DNA of 64,000 nt from an uncultured Pedobacter sp. (GTDB lineage Bacteria; Bacteroidota; Bacteroidia; Sphingobacteriales; Sphingobacteriaceae), in assembly GCF_913776295.1 (NCBI RefSeq), contig NZ_CAJYOJ010000045.1:62001-126000 (forward strand). The letters are read 5' to 3'. The notes below the pieces were generated by a model that was not told the DNA's origin, ran no database searches, and was given only the letters and a program-made list of their open reading frames with translations. The position numbers were made by a program, and so were the translations under genes. Of this stretch, positions 1 through 9,155 are shown one piece after another (position 1 is the stretch's first letter; each line of letters opens with the position of its first letter).

Positions 1-252
1 CCGTATATTTTGTTTTAATGATAATGAGATGTTTTGCTTTATCCTTTTGAGGATCTAAAGCCATGAAAATTCAAGTATATGTTTGGTTGTTTACAATACC
101 CAAAGTTAACAATATTTGGTTCTGAAAGGATGCTTCCTTAATCAGTGCTTTAGTTTTAACTAATTTTAACATTTTTAATGCCTGGTTCTTTTTTTAGATC
201 TGGCCGATTTAAAAAAAAACAAAAAAAATAAAGCTGAACACAATATATTCTA

Positions 253-331
253 TTTACAGCGTTTATGTATGTGAGAGCGTTAATTTAGATGACGGGGATA
301 CTGCCTGAGGGTGGAATCCCCGTTTCTTTTT
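253..331 (+). repeat. 78-bp intergenic repeat, copy 1, with terminator-like hairpin
   Basis: This stretch is nearly identical to 2059-2136. Both begin with TTTACAGCGTTTA, continue through GAGAGCGTTAATTTAGATGA, and end in a GGGGAT...ATCCCC stem followed by a T-rich run. The 5' 45 nt are more conserved than the hairpin loop, and the stem carries a compensated change (C-G at the base here, T-A in copy 2). It could be a small RNA ending in its own terminator, or a mobile intergenic repeat. No promoter was identified. Confidence 0.7.
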
Positions 332-405
332 GGCAAAAATGCAAAGGCATGAGCAGAGATGCATAGGGCAAAGCTCAAAGGTTCCCGCCCTTTGCTACCA
401 GGCAT

Positions 406-442
406 AAAAAAAGGGACATTGTTAAAAAACGTCCCTTTTTTT
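406..442. terminator. Bidirectional intrinsic terminator
   Basis: An A-run followed by GGGAC, a short loop, GTCCC and a T-run forms a perfect stem with A/T tails on both sides. It lies 24 bases past the stop codon of the minus-strand membrane protein gene and would end that transcript. Confidence 0.75.
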
Positions 443-465
443 GATATATGATGGAGTTAAGAATT

Positions 466-855
466 TTAGCTTTCTTTATCTGTAAAGTCAATTGGTTTCT
501 TTTCAAAATATTGATCAAAGTTTTGAACTTTTTTAGGTTTTAAGATGATATACAAGCCTAAACCGATCAATACCATTGGCATGCTGATTCTAAACAGATT
601 AAAATCAAAAATGTTTATTGCTTTAAAAGTAAATAAGCCTCCGATAATAGTCAACGCCAACCAACCGCTACCCTGGAAGTCTTTACGATAACCCATCCAC
701 AAACCGATACCTAACATAATAGTGTGCCATCTCAAAATCCAATGTGGGATATCTATCCCCGAGTTTCTTAATAAGAACACCGAACCGATGGCAATGATTA
801 AAATGCCTAGACCGAACTGTTTATCTGCGTGATTTTTTTTGATTAAATTTTCCAT
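466..855 (-). CDS. LiaF-like transmembrane protein (DUF5668 type)
   Basis: A 129-aa membrane protein with about four hydrophobic segments: residues ~14-30 (FGLGILIIAIGSVFLL), ~43-56, ~65-80 and ~90-105. A charged cytoplasmic-type tail follows. The short four-helix layout with a GLG...GSVFLLRN opening matches the N-terminal membrane domain found in LiaF-like proteins, which in other bacteria take part in envelope-stress signalling. The C-terminal LiaF beta domain is absent, so a signalling role is only inferred. It is a single gene with its own downstream terminator. The ATG start fits the onset of the charged N-terminus before helix one. Confidence 0.65.
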   Translation of the reverse strand: MENLIKKNHADKQFGLGILIIAIGSVFLLRNSGIDIPHWILRWHTIMLGIGLWMGYRKDFQGSGWLALTIIGGLFTFKAINIFDFNLFRISMPMVLIGLGLYIILKPKKVQNFDQYFEKKPIDFTDKES

Positions 856-1295
856 GACCGTTTTGTTTTATGATTCAAATGTAGCATGAATCACTATGCC
901 TGAGAATGGCTTTTCCCTCAGTAGGGATATTTTATCGGTAAGCGAAATAAAATTATCGGTAAAAAATTTCCGGAAATTAAAGGAGAGAGGAATTTATCGG
1001 TGAAATTGTCAGTTTTCCGACGGAAACACAGAGAACGCAGAATTAAAACCAAATTCTTATAAGCGATAATGCGTGATGCTTGACTTATTATTCCCCGTGC
1101 CAATAAAACAATAAGGAGTACAAATTTACTAATGACTATGAACCAATATCCAGTCCTCAGTTCGCAGTTGTCAGTCAACCAATTTAAACAATTAACCATT
1201 TAACCATATCAATGCTATGAACAAGTAAACTCTTGATCAATGACCAATAGACTACTCACCAATAAACCAACGGCTAATGAACGACTAAACTAACA
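856..1295. other. Non-coding, low-complexity spacer
   Basis: The region contains runs of short imperfect repeats of the type 'aatgaccaatag / ctaatgaacgact', mostly between 1190 and 1290. A 93-codon minus-strand frame exists (918-1199), but it has no coding-like composition and covers the repeats. Nothing functional could be identified. Confidence 0.55.
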
Positions 1296-1985
1296 TTATT
1301 CAAAAATGATCAAATCCGTTCCATTACTCATAATTACTTTTGAAGTGAGGTTAACGAATAAACCATGAGCCAATATTCCGTTAATCTGATTTAAGTTAGA
1401 AGCTAATTTTGCAGGATCATCAATCAGGCCAAAATCAGCGTCAATAATCAGGTTTCCATTGTCGGTAATAAATGCCTGGTGATCTACGGTTCTTAATATA
1501 CCGCTTCCGCCAAGTTTGTTAATTTGATCGAATACATATTGATAAGCCAGCGGAATTACCTCAACGGGAACAGTAAAAGCACCCAGTTTTTTAACTTTTT
1601 TTGACGAGTCGGTAATGATGATGGCATTTTTACTCAATGAAGCAACTATCTTCTCTCTGAATAGCGCACCGCCGCCGCCTTTAATCAGGTCAAGTGATGC
1701 TGTAAATTCGTCTGCCCCATCAATACTGATATCAATCTGGCTCAAGCGCCCAAGATCGAGAACTTCAATGCCAAGCGATTTTGCGAGTTCTTCGGTTCGA
1801 ATGGAACTGGCAGCTGCTTTTATCTGAAGTCCGTCTTTTACACGTTTACCCAATTCAATGATGGCGAAAGTCGTGGTAGAACCCGTGCCCAAGCCAACTA
1901 CATCGCCATCTTTAACAAATTTTACTGCAGCCCGGGCAGCTGACAATTTCTCCGCATCCTGTTGATTTTTATCTGTAATAGCCAT
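1296..1985 (-). CDS. rpiA: Ribose-5-phosphate isomerase A
   Basis: This cytoplasmic enzyme interconverts ribose-5-phosphate and ribulose-5-phosphate in the non-oxidative pentose phosphate pathway. The 229-aa length is normal for the family. Visible family motifs are the phosphate-binding GLGTGSTT (residues ~31-38), DISIDGADEF (~84-93) with the active-site Asp, and KGGGGALFREKIVA (~101-114) with the catalytic Lys and Glu region. The ATG at 1985 gives a normal N-terminus. It appears monocistronic, placed between the two copies of a ~78-bp repeat. Confidence 0.95.
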   Translation of the reverse strand: MAITDKNQQDAEKLSAARAAVKFVKDGDVVGLGTGSTTTFAIIELGKRVKDGLQIKAAASSIRTEELAKSLGIEVLDLGRLSQIDISIDGADEFTASLDLIKGGGGALFREKIVASLSKNAIIITDSSKKVKKLGAFTVPVEVIPLAYQYVFDQINKLGGSGILRTVDHQAFITDNGNLIIDADFGLIDDPAKLASNLNQINGILAHGLFVNLTSKVIMSNGTDLIIFE

Positions 1986-2058
1986 AAAAGTAAAAATAGG
2001 TTTAAATGATAAACATCCAAAAATGAAAAAAAAATTGCACCTGATACAATAAATCGTT

Positions 2059-2136
2059 TTTACAGCGTTTAAGTATATGAGAGCGTTAATTTAGATGATG
2101 GGGATTCTGCGATAGTGGAATCCCCATTTCTTTTTT
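2059..2136 (+). repeat. 78-bp intergenic repeat, copy 2
   Basis: Second copy of the element at 253-331, about 75 bp upstream of the rpiA start codon and pointing away from it. The GGGGAT...ATCCCC stem and trailing T-run are kept, while the loop differs in sequence and length. Confidence 0.7.
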
Positions 2137-2144
2137 CATTTTAA

Positions 2145-2400
2145 TTATGCTGTCATCCTGAGGGATAATTTTGTATAAAAATCGATATTGTTGATAGTCC
2201 TCTCCCAAGTCCTCCTTTCGAGCGGAGTGCAACGCAGTCGAGAAATCTTTCTCTATAGATTTCTCCCCGCCTGTACGGACAGGCATTTCGCTACCGATGA
2301 AAAATCGGTACGCTCCAGTCGAAATGACGACTGGGCTAGTAGATTCCGTCAATGGTAGCTTAGTCGAAGGATCTTCTCATTTAAGTCGAAAAATTTCCTT
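2145..2400. repeat. REP-like intergenic repeat cluster
   Basis: The cluster contains 'tgtcatcctgag', 'cgcagtcgagaaatc' and 'agtcgaaatgacg' segments and small hairpins (GCCTGTACGGACAGGC; ACCGATGAAAAATCGGT). This pattern is common between genes of Sphingobacteriaceae. The reading frames crossing it are products of the repeat and are not called as genes. Confidence 0.65.
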
Positions 2401-2417
2401 AAAAATATATTGACATA

Positions 2418-2449
2418 AAAAAACGGCTGGCATTTCTACCAACCGTTTC
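2418..2449 (-). terminator. Intrinsic terminator at end of PUL1
   Basis: On the minus strand, AAACGGTTGG and CCAGCCGTTT pair around an 8-nt loop with one mismatch and are followed by a T-run. It lies just after the stop of the cytochrome c protein gene and is the likely end of the PUL1 transcript. Confidence 0.7.
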
Positions 2450-2461
2450 CTAACAATCAAC

Positions 2462-4429
2462 TTATTTATTTAAAGAATTTATCCAGGCTGCAATTTTTAA
2501 CGCTTCTGCTTTGGTTACCTGCGGCATTGGCGGCATTTCTGTTGAATAACCCGGCCAGTTTTGTGGCTGCGGATTATGGATCAACTGAAATATTTTCTCT
2601 GGCGAATATTTACGTTTTGCAATTTCCACGAATGGCGGGCCAATCTGTCTTTTGGTTTGATTATGACAGGCCAGGCAGGTATTTTTAGTTAATAAACCTT
2701 CAACCTCTTTAAAAGTAGGTGCTTTGGCTGTAGCCGCAGGTTTGTTCGGTGCTGAAGTTGAAGTTCCTTTGGCTTCCGGTGCTTTTCCCGTTGTTGCTTT
2801 CGGTACAGCGGTCTTTTTAGCAGGGGTGTTTACCGGGGTTGCTGAGTTTTTAGTGCTCACCTCATTGGCAGAAAGTTTATTTCCATCAGGAATCTGATTC
2901 AAAGTGTAATAAGCTACCGGATGAATGAGCGAATAGAAACCGTCCTGCGAACGGATACCATCTAAAGTTAAAGTGTGGATATAATATTGACGTAGATTCT
3001 GGACAATAATCCTGGCTTTTAAACCATCTGCCGAAACCTTAACGCCAGAAATTTTTAACTTCTCTGTGTTAACAGGAGGCGAACCATATACCGGGTGATA
3101 TTTGTAAATAAAACTTTCGGCACTGTAAGAAGCTAAATCTTCCGCCGATTTGCGGTCAACAGGCATGGTAAATTCTACTTCAAAACCATCAGGCATGGCC
3201 CTTACGGCTTTCATTTCAAAAGGTGTTTTATTGTTGTAGACCAATCTTTCCAAACCTTCGTTAGCATCACCAGCAGATCCCCAGCCACGGTTGGTTTCAC
3301 CAACAAACAGCGAACCATCAGTTCCCCATTCCAATCTTAGTACACCAGAACGGAAACCTTTGCGGAAAAGGAAAGCAGCTCCTTGTTCTTCACCCTTAAC
3401 GGTTTCCATAAAAATCCTGGAAATGATACTCATTCCCTGATCGCCAACCAAAATCTGGCCAGCGAACGGGCCAAATGTATTCGCAGGGATTTTAACAGGT
3501 TCGGCAGAAGAAATACCCAGGACACCATAAGGTAACCAAACCGATGGCAAACGCAGTTCAGGGAATACTTTTTTCATTTCAAACAAGGTTTTAAACGATT
3601 CGTTTACCCTGTTCTCTGGTTTAATGTATCTTCCCTGTTCATTTTTGATTCGACGCTCGTCTATTTGTGAATAAAAGAAATCTGATTGCAGTTTAACCGG
3701 AGAGTTAGGCAGGTTGGTCCATCTTAAACTTGCCGGGTGCCCCATAAAGTCACCTTTGTTTACTTTCCATAAACCACCTGATCCTACCCAGTCGCCCTGG
3801 TTTTCAGTATAATAAAACTGACCATCAATACTGCCAATACCGGCCGGAGAGCGGAAACCTGCAGCATAAGGAATCATTTTACCATCTTCGGTAATATTCA
3901 TGGCCCAACCACGCATTGGTACACGGCTTTCGGCACGCCACCATTCTTCGTCGCCAAAGGCCACATTTGCGGTAACCATAAAGCTACCATCCGGCATAAT
4001 TTTCGGACCAAAACTATATTCGTGGTAGTGCCCGCTTAAAGGCCAGGCATAAACGGTTTCGTAAACATCAGCTTTACCATCCTGATCTTTATCTACCAGT
4101 TTGGTTAATTCGCCGCGCTGCGCTACATAGATGGCTCCATTTTTATAGGCAATGCCTAAAATTTCATGCAAACCATAGGCAAATCTGCGCCAGTAAGGTT
4201 TTGCACTGGTAGGATTTTCTACAATATATACTTCTCCCCTACGAGTCGAAATGCCTAAATCGCCATTTGGCAGGGTTACCAGACCTCCAACTTCCAAAAT
4301 CGGACCCTCGGGTACACGTACCTTGTTTATCTTGAAAAAATCTTCTTCTTTCGGTGTTTCTTGCGCAAAAACTGTCGTAAAGCTAAAACTTAACGCCAGT
4401 ATTGCTAATTTTTTAAATGTATTTCTCAT
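2462..4429 (-). CDS. Sorbosone-dehydrogenase-like beta-propeller with C-terminal cytochrome c domain
   Basis: A secreted protein with signal peptide (MRNTFKKLAILALSFSFTTVF). The body reads like the glucose/sorbosone dehydrogenase (PQQ-type) beta-propeller family: KVRVPEGP, NGDLGISTRRGEVY, FRSPAGIG. A low-complexity Pro/Ala/Thr/Lys linker (about residues 515-570) leads to a class I cytochrome c domain with heme motif CLACH (~585-589) and candidate Met ligand in EMPPMP. It probably oxidises a sugar or aldehyde in the periplasm and passes electrons to heme; the substrate is unknown. A GTG nine bases upstream is possible, but the ATG at 4429 fits the signal peptide better. It follows the DUF1080 gene by 11 bases, so the two are co-transcribed. 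Confidence 0.7.
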   Translation of the reverse strand: MRNTFKKLAILALSFSFTTVFAQETPKEEDFFKINKVRVPEGPILEVGGLVTLPNGDLGISTRRGEVYIVENPTSAKPYWRRFAYGLHEILGIAYKNGAIYVAQRGELTKLVDKDQDGKADVYETVYAWPLSGHYHEYSFGPKIMPDGSFMVTANVAFGDEEWWRAESRVPMRGWAMNITEDGKMIPYAAGFRSPAGIGSIDGQFYYTENQGDWVGSGGLWKVNKGDFMGHPASLRWTNLPNSPVKLQSDFFYSQIDERRIKNEQGRYIKPENRVNESFKTLFEMKKVFPELRLPSVWLPYGVLGISSAEPVKIPANTFGPFAGQILVGDQGMSIISRIFMETVKGEEQGAAFLFRKGFRSGVLRLEWGTDGSLFVGETNRGWGSAGDANEGLERLVYNNKTPFEMKAVRAMPDGFEVEFTMPVDRKSAEDLASYSAESFIYKYHPVYGSPPVNTEKLKISGVKVSADGLKARIIVQNLRQYYIHTLTLDGIRSQDGFYSLIHPVAYYTLNQIPDGNKLSANEVSTKNSATPVNTPAKKTAVPKATTGKAPEAKGTSTSAPNKPAATAKAPTFKEVEGLLTKNTCLACHNQTKRQIGPPFVEIAKRKYSPEKIFQLIHNPQPQNWPGYSTEMPPMPQVTKAEALKIAAWINSLNK

Positions 4430-4440
4430 GATGATCACGA

Positions 4441-5844
4441 CTAAAACAAAATGGTATAATTCAACTTACTTCCAATGGCGGCAATGATTTCCCATTTGCC
4501 ATCCACATTTCTAATCACCGGCTTTGCGGCGCCTTCTCCAAGCTGTATATAATATGCTTTATCGTCAATTAAATACAAGCCTTTCCCGGCTTCTTCAATG
4601 TTTGAAGCAGCAGCTAAAAGGAAATACAGATCTTTTGAAGGTTTATCAACCGTAATCTCCCTGCTTAACCCTTGTCCGTTGTCCATCACTTTAACTGCAT
4701 CGGTCACATTTGTTCCATTAATGATGTATTTAAACTCCGGACGATCTTGTTTATCCATCACATAACCTTTGGTTCTGAAACCTGTACCAGCCGTATCGGT
4801 AACCCACTTGGCCTGGTCGTTTGCCAACCTAGAAATCGCCAGAATAGGCTGTTTGGTAAAACGGGTAACACTGCCCAAAGCACGTGAAGTTCCGTTTCCG
4901 CGGCCATCCCACATAGGCGTAGCATCAATAAAATCGCCATGCCATCCTTGTAGAAGCGTACCATTATCCAGATCGTAGCTATAAGCAACCTTTTCTGGTC
5001 CACCTACCGAAATAGCATGAACAGAACGTACTCTCGGTGCAACATCTACAAAACTTCTGATCATATTGTTGCTTGCGGCTTCAATATATATCGGATCTGC
5101 ACCACCGTTTTGATTTGGTTTTGGAATTTCCGATAGCTCGGAGATCTGGATATTTCTAAAAGCTACAGAGCCGTGATCGCCCTGCAAGCGTAAAGGGCCT
5201 TTTGCTTTTTCAGCGCCCGCAGCACCTCTGGTCGCCCCGAATAACTCAACATTTTCGTGAATCAGTACACCATTAAGTTCTGCACTGATGATTTTAGCAT
5301 TTTGTGTTTTTTTGCCTGTAGCATCAAACTTTGGTGCCTGGAAAATGATTTTGATGTGCTGCCATAAACCAGGGGCCTTGCTTGCGTTCTGACGGGGCGC
5401 AACACCACCAAACCCTTTTTCGGCTTCGGGTTTGCTATCGTCCCAACGTTGGTAAATGCCGCCATTGTTTGATGAACTTGGATTTCTAATTCCCCAGGCA
5501 TCGTCAATCTGAATTTCATAGTTACCCTGAAGATAAATCCCTGAATTTGTTCCTTTTGCCGTTAAATAATCTAATTCTAAGGCTACATCACCATACTCAT
5601 TAATGGTATACAAATCAGAGCCAGCTTTTTTTGCTGTAGATTGATTAACCAATATACCTTCACCTTTTGTGGTTTTTAATACATTTTCGGCATTTAGGTC
5701 GGCCATTACATTTTGTGCCAGCGACCATGAACCAGAAGGATTTTTAAAGGCCGAAAGATCTTTGAGATCAATACGCTGGCCAAATGCCAGCAGGGTTCCG
5801 CAAAGCCAGAACATGGCTGTAAAACCCGTCTTAGAGATATTCAT
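4441..5844 (-). CDS. DUF1080 (3-keto-disaccharide hydrolase-like) secreted protein
   Basis: A 467-aa exported protein with an N-terminal signal sequence (TGFTAMFWLCGTLLAFGQ). The first ~240 residues resemble the DUF1080 / 3-keto-disaccharide hydrolase fold, a concanavalin-like beta-sandwich: YGDVALELDYL, SGIYLQGNYEIQI and the terminal GSVAFRNIQI are recognisable. The second half (~250-467) is beta-rich, without a family I can name. DUF1080 proteins are often found beside sugar oxidoreductases, which fits its position directly before the propeller/cytochrome gene. It may act on oxidised or keto sugars; that is inference from family and context. Confidence 0.7.
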   Translation of the reverse strand: MNISKTGFTAMFWLCGTLLAFGQRIDLKDLSAFKNPSGSWSLAQNVMADLNAENVLKTTKGEGILVNQSTAKKAGSDLYTINEYGDVALELDYLTAKGTNSGIYLQGNYEIQIDDAWGIRNPSSSNNGGIYQRWDDSKPEAEKGFGGVAPRQNASKAPGLWQHIKIIFQAPKFDATGKKTQNAKIISAELNGVLIHENVELFGATRGAAGAEKAKGPLRLQGDHGSVAFRNIQISELSEIPKPNQNGGADPIYIEAASNNMIRSFVDVAPRVRSVHAISVGGPEKVAYSYDLDNGTLLQGWHGDFIDATPMWDGRGNGTSRALGSVTRFTKQPILAISRLANDQAKWVTDTAGTGFRTKGYVMDKQDRPEFKYIINGTNVTDAVKVMDNGQGLSREITVDKPSKDLYFLLAAASNIEEAGKGLYLIDDKAYYIQLGEGAAKPVIRNVDGKWEIIAAIGSKLNYTILF

Positions 5845-5898
5845 ATATTTTGGTTTGTTAGTTTAGCCCTATTGAGGCCAATTGTTATTTTGAAAATC

Positions 5899-5974
5899 AG
5901 ACTGTATCATCAACTGTAAACTAAAGGTGTCTTTTTACAGGCTCAGCATGACAATTGTGTTTATGATACAGTCT
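5899..5974. other. Nested inverted repeat between GH92 and DUF1080 genes
   Basis: A perfect 12-bp outer arm (AGACTGTATCAT at 5899-5910, complement at 5963-5974) encloses a 7-bp inner arm (CTGTAAA / TTTACAG). There is no T-run, so it is not a simple terminator. It could be an mRNA-stabilising or processing hairpin, or a REP-type unit. Confidence 0.5.
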
Positions 5975-5984
5975 TCTTGTGTCT

Positions 5985-8273
5985 CTATTTTTCTGTCGAT
6001 AACGAATAAGGGAAATCAGCTGGATTTGAACCTCTGGTTTTGTTCGGTGTAGCCGTCATGTTGAAGTTTAACACCGCACCTTTCTGCATACCGCTATGGC
6101 TGATCCAGTTTTTGGAATATGCCTTACCATTCATCTGCAACGATTGAACATAACGGTTGTTATCGTTATTGGCTGGTGCGTTGATCACCACTGTTTTACC
6201 ATTTTCTAAAGTAATGGTTACCTTTTTAAATAAAGGAGCACCCAAAACGTATTGGTCAACCGCTGGTGTTACCGGATAGAAGCCCATTGCCGAAAATACG
6301 TACCAGGCCGAAGTTTGACCGTTATCTTCATCACCACAATATCCATCTGGCGTAGCTTTATACATTCTGTTCATGGTTTCGCGCACCCAATATTGTGTTT
6401 TATAAGGAGCACCGCCATAGTTGTACAGGTAAATCATATGCTGAATAGGTTGGTTACCATGCGCATATTGGCCCATGTTTGCAATCTGCATTTCGCGGAT
6501 TTCGTGAATTACACCACCGTAAGCACTTTCATCAAATACCGGAGGCATAGAAAAAACTGAATCTAACTTAGTTACAAATTTTTGGTGGCCACCCATTAGC
6601 TTGGCTAAACCATCAATATCCTGGAAAACCGACCAGGTGTAATGCCAGCTGTTGCCTTCAGTAAATGCACCACCCCATTTAAACGGGCTAAATGGACTTT
6701 GGAATGTACCATCCTGATTTTTACCGCGCATTAAACCCGAAGCCGGATCGAAAAGATTTTTGTAGTTCATCGCTCTTTTCTTATAGATATCGATTTCTGA
6801 AGCTGGCTTACCCAAAGCTCTTCCCAATTGGTAAATGGTAAAATCGTCGTATGCATACTCTAATGTTTTCGCTGCATTTTCGTTCTTTTTTACATCAAAA
6901 GGCACATAACCCAACTCATTATAATATTTAACTCCATCGCGTCCAACAGCTTCCATGGGGCCTTCGTTATTGGCTCCGTGTTTTACCGCCTGCCATAACG
7001 TTTCAATGTCGTAACCACGCATGCCTTTAATGTAGGCATCAGAAACTACCGAAGCTGAATTGTTACCCACCATAATATTGGCATAACCCGGGCTGCTCCA
7101 CTCCGGCAACCAGCCGCCTTCTTTATAATCGTTGATCAGGCCTTGCTGCATCTCTTTATTAATAGACGGATAAACCAGGTTCAGGAAAGGATATAACGCC
7201 CTGAATGTATCCCAGAAACCTGTACCAGCAAACATATAACCGGGTAAAATCTGCCCGTTGTATGGGCTCCAGTGTACAATCTGGTTTTGTGCATCAATTT
7301 CATATAACTTATTCGGGAAGAACAAGGTGCGGTACATAGCAGAATAGAATGTACGGGTTTGATCAATTGTACCTCCTTCAACTGCAATTTTGCTTAAGGT
7401 TTTGTTCCAGGTTGCCCTGCCTTTTGCTTTTGTAGCGTCAAAACCATCATTAGCCAATTCTCTTTTCAGGTTTAGATCGGCCTGCTCAAAGCTGATAAAC
7501 GAAGAAGCCACTTTTGCAATCACCTGCTCGCCCTTTTGTGTAGCGAAACCAATAACGGCACCGGCATGATCTACTGTTAATTCTAAATCTTTTTCATTCA
7601 GTTTTTTATCATCCCAGGTTTTGGCCAGTTTGAAATCTTTGTTGAAATAGATTACAAAATAATTTTTAAAATTTTTAGGCAGTGGCCCACGGGCATATTT
7701 AGTGGTATAACCGATTATCTTCCTTTCTGCAGGAATAATTTTGATATAAGAGCCTCTATTTTGCGCATCTACCACCACATAAGCGCTATCGGTTTTAGGA
7801 AAAGTAAACCTAAACTGGGCAGCACGTTCCGTAGGGGTAATTTCGGTCGTTACATCTGCATCTGCCAGGTAAACACTGTAATAATATGGTTTAGCTACCT
7901 CAGCTTTATGGCTAAACCAGCTGGCACGCTCATCCTCATTGAATTTTAATTTTCCGGTAACCGGCATAAGCGAAAATGCGCCATAATCGTTCATCCAGGG
8001 CGAAGGCTGGTGTGTTTGTTTAAACCCACGGATTTTATCGGCGTCGTAAACATAGGCCCATCCATCGCCGTTTTTACCGGTTTGAGGTGTCCACATATTC
8101 ATTCCCCAGGGCAAACCGATTGCCGGATAGGTGTTTCCGTTAGATAGCGATGGCTTAGATGCCGTTCCCATTAAAGGGTTAATCCAATCTACCGGATCTG
8201 TAATTTTGCCTATTGTTTGTGCGAAACTGGTTGATGCCGCAACACTCAATAAGGCGATAAATAATCGTTTCAT
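5985..8273 (-). CDS. GH92 family alpha-mannosidase (PUL1)
   Basis: A 762-aa glycoside hydrolase family 92 enzyme. GH92 enzymes are calcium-dependent exo-alpha-mannosidases that trim alpha-1,2/1,3/1,4/1,6-linked mannose from N-glycans and yeast mannan. The signal peptide is MKRLFIALLSVAASTSFAQ. Family signatures are GLPWGMNMWTPQTGKNGDGW near the N-terminus, GTGFWDTFRALYP, GGAFTEGNSWHYTW, the HGNQPIQHM block and GDEDNGQTSAWYV (~647-659), which carries the Asp residues known to be catalytic in this family. No lipobox is evident, so it is predicted to be periplasmic. It shares overall architecture with the GH92 at 18621-20888, but the two are clearly divergent. Confidence 0.93.
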   Translation of the reverse strand: MKRLFIALLSVAASTSFAQTIGKITDPVDWINPLMGTASKPSLSNGNTYPAIGLPWGMNMWTPQTGKNGDGWAYVYDADKIRGFKQTHQPSPWMNDYGAFSLMPVTGKLKFNEDERASWFSHKAEVAKPYYYSVYLADADVTTEITPTERAAQFRFTFPKTDSAYVVVDAQNRGSYIKIIPAERKIIGYTTKYARGPLPKNFKNYFVIYFNKDFKLAKTWDDKKLNEKDLELTVDHAGAVIGFATQKGEQVIAKVASSFISFEQADLNLKRELANDGFDATKAKGRATWNKTLSKIAVEGGTIDQTRTFYSAMYRTLFFPNKLYEIDAQNQIVHWSPYNGQILPGYMFAGTGFWDTFRALYPFLNLVYPSINKEMQQGLINDYKEGGWLPEWSSPGYANIMVGNNSASVVSDAYIKGMRGYDIETLWQAVKHGANNEGPMEAVGRDGVKYYNELGYVPFDVKKNENAAKTLEYAYDDFTIYQLGRALGKPASEIDIYKKRAMNYKNLFDPASGLMRGKNQDGTFQSPFSPFKWGGAFTEGNSWHYTWSVFQDIDGLAKLMGGHQKFVTKLDSVFSMPPVFDESAYGGVIHEIREMQIANMGQYAHGNQPIQHMIYLYNYGGAPYKTQYWVRETMNRMYKATPDGYCGDEDNGQTSAWYVFSAMGFYPVTPAVDQYVLGAPLFKKVTITLENGKTVVINAPANNDNNRYVQSLQMNGKAYSKNWISHSGMQKGAVLNFNMTATPNKTRGSNPADFPYSLSTEK

Positions 8274-8309
8274 TTGTTGTTTGTGTTTTTTATATGCTTG
8301 TAATTATTT

Positions 8310-8981
8310 TTAAACTTCAGAACTTTTAGCGTAATCTGCCCAGAGTGCATCTAAATCTTTACCTGTCAATTTGGTCCAGATCTCTTTGGTATAGGTGTGG
8401 TCTCTTAAAGAAGCATCAACGGCTTTAATTGTACCTGGCTTTACACTTTTTTCAATCCATGCAAAAAATGCAGCGGTAATGCGGTAGCTGTTTTTATAAC
8501 TGTGTTCGGGCTTTAATGCTGGGAGCGACCATTTGGCACCGGCATTATCTACGCCAAATTTATAACGTGCATAATCGGCAATGCCCTCGGTTAACCAGCC
8601 CGGGCCAACACTTCGGCCATAATCCTGCACAATGTGCATCACCTCGTGGGTAACCACATCAATATCTTCTGGATGTTTGATCATCCACATCGAACTGAAA
8701 GTTACTTTACCATCGGCAGTTGCTGCAACACCTTTATAAGCGGTATCTACAAAAAACTTTACTTCTTTGATAGTCGAAGGATTATATTCTTTGGCCAGCT
8801 TTGGATAAACTTCGAAAAAGGTTTTAATTAAACGTTTTTTCAATTGAGGATCCAGCTCTTTGAAATTGCTTTCAAAGGATAAAGTGTAACCGTTCTTCTT
8901 AGTAATTTCCTGCGCTTTTAGCTGCAATGACGAAGCAGAAAGAAGCATAACGAAAACCGATAGAATTGATATTTTTTTCAT
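8310..8981 (-). CDS. Basic secretory protein (BSP)-family metallopeptidase
   Basis: A 223-aa secreted protein of the plant-type 'basic secretory protein' peptidase family. It has a signal peptide (MKKISILSVFVMLLSASSLQLKAQ), an HEVMH zinc motif at residues 112-116, and a downstream TEGIADY segment supplying the third ligand and the family's hallmark. FNPST/FVDTAYKGVAA-type segments match the paralogue at 9156-10136. It presumably cleaves protein in the periplasm or outside the cell, and its place before a GH92 gene suggests glycoprotein breakdown. A TAAAACGTTTTA palindrome lies 58 bp upstream of the start codon, so this gene may also have its own regulated promoter. Confidence 0.8.
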   Translation of the reverse strand: MKKISILSVFVMLLSASSLQLKAQEITKKNGYTLSFESNFKELDPQLKKRLIKTFFEVYPKLAKEYNPSTIKEVKFFVDTAYKGVAATADGKVTFSSMWMIKHPEDIDVVTHEVMHIVQDYGRSVGPGWLTEGIADYARYKFGVDNAGAKWSLPALKPEHSYKNSYRITAAFFAWIEKSVKPGTIKAVDASLRDHTYTKEIWTKLTGKDLDALWADYAKSSEV

Positions 8982-9038
8982 GTATAGTGAATATAGTGTT
9001 TTGGTTAGCGTTTAGTTCTGCAAATTAAATATTTTATG

Positions 9039-9050
9039 TAAAACGTTTTA
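9039..9050. promoter_or_regulatory. Candidate LacI-type operator (group A)
   Basis: A perfect 12-bp palindrome, TAAAACGTTTTA, 58 bp upstream of the BSP peptidase gene at 8310-8981 and inside the intergenic gap after the larger BSP gene. The same core occurs upstream of the PUL1 discoidin/SusC operon. Confidence 0.6.
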
Positions 9051-9155
9051 GTAAATGATCAAAAATTTTACTTTACTGATGGATATTTTTACAAAAAGCG
9101 ATAAAGAAATCAGGTTTGGCTGAGCGCATGCCATTAAAACCTGACTTCTCTTCTA

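Larger units (their letters stand above)
1..465. other. Non-coding left edge
   Basis: No convincing gene is visible in this A+T-rich stretch. It holds a poly-A run near 210-230, repeat copy 1 (253-331) and a bidirectional hairpin (406-442), both listed separately. It may include the upstream region of a gene lying left of the window, but nothing here shows that directly. Confidence 0.6.

Noticed and set aside
918-1199. 93-codon minus-strand frame
   Set aside because: It lies in low-complexity spacer with no family similarity or start context; composition does not look coding.
2050-2062. TAAATCGTTTTTA upstream of rpiA resembling a group B operator
   Set aside because: It has one extra base in the half-site, overlaps the 78-bp repeat, and rpiA is a housekeeping gene with no link to the PULs.
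2086-2352. 88-codon minus-strand frame
   Set aside because: It consists almost entirely of REP-like intergenic repeat sequence.
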